NCBI GenBank assembly: GCA_030765065.1 | Contig: CM060975.1 | Location: 203,716,007 to 203,780,006, forward strand | Length of the DNA: 64,000 nt | DNA from: Deroplatys truncata | Taxonomy: Eukaryota; Arthropoda; Insecta; Mantodea; Mantidae | Direction: 5' to 3' | In this document: positions 55,670 to 64,000 of the stretch, piece by piece | How positions within the stretch are numbered: the stretch's first letter is position 1 | Layout: the number at the start of each line of letters is the position of its first letter | Translations under genes and position numbers: made by a program | The notes under the pieces: model-generated | The model's database searches: none | What the model saw: the letters and a program-made list of their open reading frames with translations, nothing else | Told to the model about the DNA's origin: nothing

Positions 55670-56560
55670 TCTGATGTGTTACACTCACATAACTTTCTCT
55701 ACTCTTGTACAACCTAATTTTACAAACGCCTATTCTCCATATGCTTCATATTAATCGAGATATGGAGATGTCAATCTTATTGGTAATTTTCTTGTAGATG
55801 CAAGGGAAACATGGTAGCTTTTAAGCGATAGTCAAATATTTTAACGCGGTTGCTATGTGGCGCATTCCATTCTCTTTGCATGTCCAGGCCATAAAAAAAT
55901 GAATAACGCATTTGAGAAAAAGTATAAGTATTGGAAAATTTAAGGAAATAACAAGCAATATCTCGAAAACGGTTCACTCAACAAAAGAAATGTATAGGAC
56001 ATAAGTTGTGTATTTTAACGCGATCTACATTTTTTGTGTAGTAAAATTTTGTCTATCTCTTATGGTTTACCAGTTAGGCAAAAGTCGTTCACAATGAAGA
56101 ATACTTTTGGAGACATTCCCAGAAAATTCAGATATACATTTCATTTCTCATGACATTGCCCTAAACATATGATATTTTCATCAAAATCGTTAGAGCCATT
56201 TTTGAGAAAATTAAAATTTTCGAAAAATCTTCCATGTAAAGGGTAGACTGGGGTGGGGGGATTTTCTTGAAAACCTTCGTGTCGCATCTCTGGAAGATAC
56301 TGAACCTAAATACCAAGTTTGGTGTTTATCCGACTGTTCGTTTTGGAGTTATGCTGTTCACAGACACACAGACACACACACACACACACACAGACACACA
56401 CACACACACACAGTAACACACACGGACATGTTTCCAAAAATGATTTTTTTGGATTCAGGAGGTCTCAAAACATGTATTTCCGGTGAAATCTCGGTATCGA
56501 ATTTTTGGGTGGAATACAATACTTCCCCTACTTACTATACGTAGTAGAGAAAGTAAAAAT
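55670..56560 (-). repeat. Family A repeat (A1), complete
   Basis: 'atctgatgtgttacactcac' to CGTAGTAGAGAAAGTAAAAA. A long interrupted (CA)n tract at 56362-56424 occupies the family position. Confidence 0.9.
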
Positions 56561-57212
56561 GAATAACGAATTCCCATTTGAGAAAAAGTATAAGTATTGG
56601 AAAATTTAACGGAAAAACAAGCAATATCTCGAAAATGGTTCACTCAACAAAAAAAAAGTTTATGACATAAATTGTGTATTTTAACGCGATCTACATTTTT
56701 TGTGTAGTAAACCTTTGTCTATCTCTTATGGTTTACCAGTTATGCAAATGTCGTTCAAAATGAAGAATGTTTTTGGAGACATTCCCAGAAAATTCAAGAT
56801 ATACGTTTCATTTGTCATGAAAATATCTTAAACATATGATATTTGAATCAAAATCGTTAGAGCCATTTTTGGGAAAATTAAAATTTTCGAAAAGTGTTCC
56901 ATGTAATGGGTAATCTGGGGTGGGGGGATTTTCTTGAAAACCTTCGTTTCGCATCTCTGGAAGATACTGAACATAAATACCTAGTTTGGTGTTTATCCGA
57001 CTGTTCGTTTCTGAGTTATGCTGTTCACAGGCACACAGAAGACACACAGACACACAGAAGACACACAGACACACACACACACGGACATGTTTCCAAAATG
57101 CTTTTCTTTGATTCAGAGGGCCTCAAAACATATATTTCGGGTGAAATCTCGGTATCGAATTTTTGGGTGGAATACAACGCTTCCTCTACTTACTATACGT
57201 AGTAGAGAACTT
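56561..57212 (-). repeat. Family A repeat (A1), truncated, in tandem
   Basis: Continues directly from the previous copy with 'gaataacgaattcccatttg' and ends TACGTAGTAGAGAAC. The CA tract (57030-57083) has the 20-bp-scale unit ACACAGAAGACACACAGAC twice. The first third is missing. Confidence 0.88.
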
Positions 57213-57630
57213 GGGCTCAAAGGGGAGTGAGGGGCAAGGCGTTAGGATAATGTGCACTTGCACAATGAAAACAGTACTACATTTGCAGGCCTCAGCCTCA
57301 CTAGTAAATGCAACTCGGAAGTGCGTACGTTTTCTTCACCTGACTGTCCTTCCGATGCCCCACCCACTGCCGTAATTGTTTTGTTGCTCTTCCAACCGCA
57401 CGCACTCATATCGTGACCGACAAGGACATTTTTCCTATACTAAGTTTGGTTTATCTGTAATCGTTTCCCTGCTGTATAAATCTTAATAGGAACGAATTTG
57501 ACTTCACTTTCTATTCACAGCAAATTCAGTATATATAATATATATATATTATATTATATATAATTTCATACGACATTTCCTCAAAGCTTCGTTATTTTGT
57601 CAAAGTGGTTATCTAACTATTTTTGAGACA

Positions 57631-57664
<34 letters not shown>
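57213..57664. other. Unassigned spacer with TA-palindrome and (AAT)n
   Basis: A TATATAAT palindrome at about 57528-57566 and (AAT)n at 57630-57664. No gene recognised. Confidence 0.5.
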
Positions 57665-57759
57665 GAAAGCTTTTTATTACTTACTATATTCTAAACAAAG
57701 ATGTCGAGAGTTCAATGAAAATTGATTGAAGGTACTTGAATAAAAATAAAAACAAAAGG

Positions 57760-57799
57760 GTTTTAAAAATGTCCGTGTGTGCGCGTGCTTTTCGTTAAT

Positions 57800-57838
<39 letters not shown>

Positions 57839-58735
57839 AAACAGCATAACACGAAAACGAAAGGTTGAGTAATTGACAAACTTGGTATTTAAGTTCAGCA
57901 TCTTCGAAAGATGTGATACAAAGATGTTTAGGTCCCGAGTTCAAATCTCGATTAGGGTATACCCGGATAAGCTTTTTTTCCGGGATTTACCCTTATTATG
58001 AAAAGACGAATGTCTGGTAAGTTCAACTATGGTCCCAGACACATTTTAGCATCATTTCAGCCATTTCATTCATCATCCGATATGACCTAATCGGTTAAAG
58101 GACGCTAAACTAACCCCCAAAAAGATTTTGGATAAGATTCCTCCACTGAATCTATCGTTTATAAGAGGAAAATTTTTATTTTTGCTTTTCTCAAAATTGG
58201 TTGTAACAATTTTAATGAAAATATCACAAGTTTAAAATATTTGCATGAGAAATTAAATACATATCTTACATTTTATGCAAGTAATATATAATAATCTCTC
58301 AAGTGCTCTTCATTTTGACTGATTAAATATACTTTTGTACAACTGATGAACTGTAAGAGATAAACCAAAACTTGCCCTACAAAATGTATAAATGGTTAAA
58401 ACATACTTGTATTGAATATATTTGTGGAATTTACCATTTTCGAAAAAGTTGTTGCTATTGCTTTGAATTTGCAAATACATTATCCTTTTATTAAGTGCTA
58501 TGTTACCATTTGTTTGTGTCTCGCGGTCATGCAAGGAATAAGCAATTTAAAAGCCAATGTATAGCAACCGACAATTTAAATATTTGACTATCACTTCAGC
58601 GTACCACGAAATGCATAATGAAACTATTTCAACATTTGTTTATAGTAATTAATATATGCAGACTCAAGTATAGGAGAATAAACTTTCGTAAGTCTATTTT
58701 CAAGGTGTTTGGGGGTTAGAGAAAGTCACTGTGAA
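57760..58735 (+). repeat. Diverged family A repeat split by a SINE
   Basis: Left part 57760-57925 with (GT)n at 57803-57834 and 'gtaaacagcataacacgaaa'. Right part 58128-58735 from 'gattttggataagattcctc' to 'gttagagaaagtcactg'. More diverged than A1/A2. Confidence 0.75.
57926..58127 (+). repeat. SINE family 5 nested in family A
   Basis: Box-B-like GAGTTCAAATCTCG near the 5' side, then 'gggtatacccggataagc', 'atggtcccagacacatttt' and a tail ending GACGCTAAACTAACCCCC. Box A is missing; probably 5'-truncated. Confidence 0.65.
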
Positions 58736-58984
58736 ATTTTCGTTATTTTGGATTTTCTCAAAACTGGCTGTAGGATATTTATTAACACAGCATATGTTTA
58801 AGATATTTATATTGCTAATAAAATTTATACACTAAATTATATGCAATAACTCGTAAAGTCCTCATTTGGAATGGCTATATTACAATGTTGCATAAATGGT
58901 AAACCATAAGTTCCATAAGAGATAGACAAAATTTTAATTCACAAAAATTGTAGATATTGTTGAAATGCACACAATTTTAATACA
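58736..58984 (+). repeat. Family A internal fragment
   Basis: Blocks 'ttttctcaaaactggctgta', 'aagagatagacaaaatttta' and 'aaattgtagatattgttg'. The ends are missing; the next copy follows directly. Confidence 0.75.
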
Positions 58985-60788
58985 TTTTAACTTTCTCTAC
59001 TACGCGTAATAAGTAGGGGAAGTATTGCATTCCACCCATACCAAGATTTCACCGAAAATACATGATTTGAGGTCCCTGAGCCCAAATAAAGCATTTTTGA
59101 AAACATGCCCTTGTGTGTGTCTGTCTGTCTTCGAAAGTACGACACGAATATTTTCCAAAACATCTCCCACCCCAAATTACCCTTTACATGGAACATGAGG
59201 CAGTATTTTTAACACTTGAATAATTTTAATTAAATTATATATGTAAATTCAATAACAGTCCGCCTTGAAGCAATATGTATGTAATAATTTGTTAAAAAAT
59301 GTATGTAACAGTCATTGCTTATGCTTATATTATTCTAAATATGTTCAATAATGTTATGTGAATGCATTTAGGTAATTTAATAATGTAAGAGCTGTGAGAA
59401 TAACAAGTTTAAAGCTGCTAACAATGAGGTAGCCTTGAGGCAATAATGAGTTTGAGAGTTTGAATGCTACTAGTCATGATTAGGGCAGCAATAATGTAAA
59501 TTTTGTGACAGTTTAAAATTAGCCAATCAACAGCCAGAAAATGCTTTAATTAAATGAAGGTATTCTATTGGATGGATTAGCCAATCAGAGACTTAAAATA
59601 CAGAAGTTTACGGGTTTGGACGGTTGAAATATGTTCAGATGCCTGCAGACCTTGGTAGTTACCGGATGGAAGATGTGTTCTCTAACGAAATATTACGTAT
59701 TTGTGTGAAACGAAAATTAGGTATACGCGTTAACAAAGTGCAAGTATTATGTTAAAGAATGTCACAGCTCTTGATATCGGTGTAGTGCTATTTAATTTGT
59801 TTCAAGGTTTAATAAAAAGAAGTGAATTTAAGCTTAAAATCTGTGTAAGCCTACATTCTTGTCGCACCACGCCCTGTCTAAGAGACATGTGACTCTAAAA
59901 CAATACTGACGCTGCCGAGGCAAACATAAACATAAATAATATCTATAGAAGCAGTTTAATAACAAAGTTAAATAGTATTTTTTTTTAAATTTGGAGCGTA
60001 ACAACAAAAATACATCTTAAAATCAGTGTTTTCATACGTAGCAGCATATTACGTAATAAACAAACTTCAACAACAAAACACTTTCTCAAATTGGTTTCCC
60101 AAGTGTGGAAATAAATAAATAAATAAACAACGTAAACTTCAAGAACAATACAACCTCAAATTAACGTTCAAACGGGGTGCAAACAAAAACAACGTAAAGA
60201 CTAATTTCTTCAAACATTTCTCGAAATTTTTTATTTTCTAAAAATTGGCTCTAATGACTTTGTTTAAAATGCCGTATATGAAAGATATGTACATGAAAAC
60301 TGAAATGTATATCTAAAATTTTCGGGGAGTAGCCTATGAAGTCCTCTTCATTCGGAAGGAGTTTTGTATAATCGTGTATAACTGGTAAACGCTAGGCGAT
60401 GGCGAAAGCATGCTACATAAAATAGTGTAGATTTCTTTAAAACACATAATTTGTTTAAAGCATGTTTTTTGTAGCATAAGCCGTTTCCGAGATATCCGTT
60501 ATTAATGGTTCGAATTACTCATTTCTTGGTCATTCTCTTAAAGTCCTTTCAACATTCAGTTGTTTCTCGCGATTGCATGGAAACAGTATGGAATTTTAAG
60601 GACAGCGTATAGCGTTCAATTCTTAAACATTTGACTATCGCTGTTCTCTTTGTATGTATAACGAAATGTATAATGTAGCCATTTCTGCAAAGGTTTATTT
60701 GGATTAAAATGTAAATTTGAGTAAGAATAATTTTATACCCACTAATGAACGATAGAGGGTAGAGAAAGTCATGTAAATGTATCACATT
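58985..60788 (+). repeat. Family A repeat split by a solo LTR
   Basis: Left part 58985-59195 (AACTTTCTCTACTACGCG to 'ctttacatggaaca'), right part 60214-60788 ('aacatttctcgaaattttt' to 'gtagagaaagtcatgtaaa'). The junction reads as uninterrupted family A when the LTR and one AACA are removed. Confidence 0.9.
59196..60213 (+). mobile_element. Solo LTR, family B copy 3, with perfect 4-bp target duplication
   Basis: Begins TGAGGCAGTATTTTTAACAC, ends CTAATTTCTTCA, flanked by AACA on both sides (59192-59195, 60214-60217). It carries the 'gtaagagctgtgagaataac', 'ccttgaggcaataatgag' and 'gacgctgccgaggcaaacat' blocks and two CCAATCA boxes. Its insertion into a known repeat confirms both boundaries. 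Confidence 0.92.
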
Positions 60789-60789
60789 T

Positions 60790-61108
60790 CTTTTACATTA
60801 ACCAATCCTATTGCTGTGAATTTTTCAATACTTCATAATACAATTTTGAAATGCTATGTCACTGTTTCTTTTATTGGTCATGAAAAGAATGGTATTTCAA
60901 AGACAGCATATAGCTACCCGCTTTCTGTAGCTTTGACTACCGCTTTAGCCTACTCTATCCCTCTTGTAATGAAACTATTGCTGCAAACGTTTAATAAGAA
61001 GCAGATAGAGAAAATAAGCTTTCGTAAGAATAACTTTCAGAGGAGATACAAAAATAAAATTTATTGGATAGAGAAATTTATGTGAATGTAGCACAGCAGA
61101 TTTTATGT
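60790..61108 (+). repeat. Family A (A2) 3' fragment
   Basis: 'gaatttttcaatacttcata' to 'gatagagaaatttatgtgaa' and 'agcacagcagattttatg'. Follows the previous copy in the same orientation. Confidence 0.75.
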
Positions 61109-61784
61109 ATTTATATTTTTGCGCGTGGAAATGTACAGATTGTCTGACAATTATGATTTGGTAACAACTTTTTTCTATAAATAAATCATCGTAACGCAAT
61201 AGTTTATGGGGACATAGCTGAAATGTCTATTTTATACATTTTTTGGACTAGTCTACTTTTTGTATAAACTAGCCTCTTATTATTCGTATTAATGGCCTTT
61301 AGTTTAACTAGCATCCATTTGATAGTTTTTGAACTAATGAAGATTTCAGAACGTTTTTTTTTTCAAATTTCACTTATCTACTTCCATAAAACAGGTATAT
61401 GTAAGTACGCCTGAAAAAAATTTGTAGATTGTTTGATATACATATAATTTAACAGCAGGACCATTTTTATAATATTAAGTGTATGAAAGTTCTGAAACAA
61501 AAAATTAATCCAGAGGTTTGGAGTTCCTATTTTCTTTTGTATCCAGATACTACATTTAATTTTCTGTGTTTATTAAAATATTTAATTTGTTCTAAATAGA
61601 GTTCTACAACCATTTTATCCACAGTTTTTGGAACATGCAGTAAAATTTTAGGTTCCTAGCATAGATATTGTAGCATCTTATAGTATTTGAATATGGGTAA
61701 ACGTAGTAAAAAGTGTGCATAAAATTACTACAAAATGACTTTAAGAGACATTTAATGTGCAGAGGCAACTTCCATACGTACTTG
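61109..61784. other. Unassigned AT-rich spacer
   Basis: Nothing recognised. Confidence 0.35.
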
Positions 61785-62000
61785 TCCTCCGTGGTCTAGG
61801 GGTACCTTGCTAGCCTCTAGTTCCCGAGATCCTTAGCCTGGCCTCCTTCGGAAGGGAAGTAAAACCGGTGGTCCCGTGTCGCAGATTTACGGCACGTAAA
61901 AGAATCTCAAGTCTGATAAAGATAAAATTTCCAGTCTTTTACGCCCAATGGGACGCTATAAACCACAGTAGTCCATAAATAAAACCCATTTCTTTGTGAA
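61785..62000 (+). repeat. SINE family 1
   Basis: Head with 'cctccgtggtctaggggtac' and AGTTCCCGAGATCC, then body 'gtaaaaccggtggtcccgtg', 'acggcacgtaaaagaatctc' and 'cataaataaaacccatttc'. Confidence 0.8.
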
Positions 62001-62687
62001 AATATGACCAAAATGTCAGCCATCTCTCCATCAAGCATGCAGCTTCAGGAATGCAGAAATTTCACTCATCAGCCCCGGCTCCTGGGTGAATACAGAGCAC
62101 AGAAAATATGGATCTCATTTATTAAAACATGTTGAATAAGATGTTGAACAAAACTGATACAGCCCAGAAAACATTCACGCAGGTTGTTTTCTTTTAGACA
62201 TCTTTCCTTTGTTTTCGAAGTACTCGCCGCTGGACATTATGAATGCAATTTCCTTTATAAAAGTGCCTGAAGAAACACAACGCTACAATTATCTCTTCTA
62301 CTGGCGACTTCTATATCACACGTCATTTTTAAAATATTACCTAATTCAGTACATCCATCAAGGCAGTAGCTTAATGAGCACATGGATTTTCTCCTGGTTG
62401 TGTTAGTCCATTGACTTGTACCTTTCAATGCAGCTTTAATCGGTGTTATGAGCATCGACGTCGTTAACGTCTTCGTAAAGTGAAAAAGTCAGTTCTTCTT
62501 ATAGCAGTTAATAATAAATCACTACACAATCCTCTCAGTTTGCCAGACTCGGAGGAGTTCAGTGATGAAAAAAGCGGAATTGTCACTAACTACTAGCAGA
62601 CTGTTGGTTACTTTGTTGTAATAGAGAATTCCTTACCATATAACGGTGCAACATTCAAGGACAAGTATTACTGATATATCAAATCCG
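62001..62687. other. Unassigned region
   Basis: Two overlapping 65-codon frames on opposite strands (62209-62406, 62255-62455) without recognisable motif. Confidence 0.35.
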
Positions 62688-63436
62688 ATTTGTTACACTC
62701 AAATGACTTTCTCTACACTCTGTCGCTTATTAGTGGATATACAAGTTATTCTTACGAAAGTTAGCATTACTATCTACTTCATTTTAACCGAGATAAACCT
62801 TTAGGAAATAGGTGCATTACACATTTCGTTATAGATACAAAGGGAACTGAACGCAATACATTACATACGCTTTCCATGTCATCGCGTGCACATGGCTAAG
62901 TATTGAACAATGCCGAATCTTTAACAACGGCTATCTCGGAAGTGGCTGATTACACAAAAATAGTTAATTGACATAAATTGTTTGTTTTAAAGAGATCTAC
63001 ATTTTTTGTGTAGTACGTTTTCGTCTATCGCTTAACCTATACCAGCTACACAAGATTATACAAAATTACTTCGGAATGAAGAGAACTTCAAAGGCTATTC
63101 TCAGAGAATTCAAGATATGCAATTTTTATCATACAATTATCTTTAATATATAGTATTTTAATTAAATTAGTTTGAACCATTTTTTAGAAAATGCAAAGTT
63201 TCGAAAAATATCGCATGTAAAGCGTAGTTTGGGTTGCAGGATTTTCTTAAAAATCTTCATCCTTGGAGCGGACTGAACCTAAATACCAAGTTTGGTGTTC
63301 ATCCGTCTTTGTGTTATGCTGAACATACACATATGGACCTTTTTCTGAAAATGCTTTTTGTTTATGGTTTATTCAAAGGGTCTAAAAGTATGTATTTCCG
63401 GTAAAATCTGGGTATCAAATTTTTGGGTAGAAAGTA
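62688..63436 (-). repeat. Family A repeat (A2)
   Basis: Starts 'ttgttacactcaaatgactt' plus TCTCTACACTCTGTCGC and runs to 'caaatttttgggtagaaagt'. The CA tract is absent ('gaacatacacatatggacc'). Confidence 0.82.
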
Positions 63437-64000
63437 GAAACTTGATGCGTTGTACTCATACGACTTTCTCTACTCTCTGTAAAAACTATTCTTATAAAAA
63501 ATGATTCTTCTGTGTATTTCTTGTTAGTCGAGATAAACTTTCATTATACATATACACACTGCATCTGTAGTCTGGTGGTTAGAATGCTAGCTTCCGAAAC
63601 AGAGATCCCGGGTTCGATTCGTGGCTGGAGGTAGGCATTTTTCTTTAGTCAAGATTCAGGATCCTAGCCAACATCCTCGCTAGAGTCTGGAAGTATGAGT
63701 AAGAGAGTAAATGTATGTATGAATTTAATGCATATAAAGAAAACTCAAAGTAGACAAACCCAAAGATTAACACAACAGTAAAACGAGTGAATAACATTGC
63801 CGATGATAAATGTTCAAAGATAAAAGCCGTACATTTGACTTAGATGTTAAAGGCGGCATATAAATGGAACAAAAGAAGAGGAATGCAGGCGGCTAAAGCG
63901 ATAGTCAGATTTTTAAAAAAACAGAACGATATTCTATTCTTTTGCATAACTACGAGAAAAAACTAAGAGAGACTAAACGCTTGAAAAGTTTAAGCATTTA
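63437..64000 (-). repeat. Family A repeat split by a SINE, cut by window edge
   Basis: Left part 63437-63562 ('gcgttgtactcatacgactt' onward); the sequence resumes near 63885 with 'ggctaaagcgatagtcagat' and runs off the window. Confidence 0.75.
63563..63880 (+). repeat. SINE family 2 nested in family A
   Basis: GTAGTCTGGTGGTTAGAATG (box A) and GGGTTCGATTCG (box B), then 'agagtctggaagtatgagt' and 'gacaaacccaaagatta'. A strong tRNA-like head with the family 2 tail. Confidence 0.82.

Overview
This window looks like intergenic DNA from an arthropod with a large, repeat-rich genome. It is AT-rich and carries Penelope-like, LINE, mariner and solo-LTR remnants, several tRNA-derived SINE families and a very abundant short repeat that contains a CA microsatellite. 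I found no intact host gene, no true tRNA or rRNA gene and nothing bacterial. The species cannot be named from the sequence alone.

Layout. 0-9 kb: an LTR tip cut by the window edge, tRNA-like MITE/SINE copies, the first copies of repeat family A, a LINE 3' fragment and a decayed Penelope-like element (about 4.88-6.11 kb, minus strand). 9-26 kb: mostly family A copies in both orientations, interrupted by SINEs, a palindromic mariner-type MITE (19.0 kb) and a mariner remnant with an inverted duplicate of its own 3' end (25.1-25.8 kb). 27-41 kb: three solo LTRs of about 1 kb (two with perfect 4-bp target duplications), LINE fragments, another LTR-like insertion and a decayed arthropod repeat-associated gene (36.6-37.2 kb).

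41,402-53,772 is the most unusual object: a 12.4-kb, nested, almost palindromic element. It is flanked by a perfect 6-bp target duplication (TGGCTT), begins AGTAGTATAAG and ends with the exact complement. Each terminus is itself an imperfect hairpin of about 140 bp. Inside lie mirrored arms with arrays of ATGGCGG and ATTGG motifs, a GC-rich module present four times (twice at the centre of symmetry), a mirrored GC-rich decayed coding segment, repeats whose translation reads LPTRxNPEK, and arm-specific insertions. I recognise no polymerase, integrase or transposase in it, so it is either non-autonomous or of an unfamiliar type.

53.8-64 kb returns to the family A landscape. One family A copy is split by a solo LTR with perfect target duplication (59.2-60.2 kb), and there is a decayed DDE-transposon helix-turn-helix-like fragment and more SINEs.

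The parts do not form a pathway. They record successive insertions: family A is the oldest and commonest layer, and SINEs, LTRs and mariners have landed inside it.
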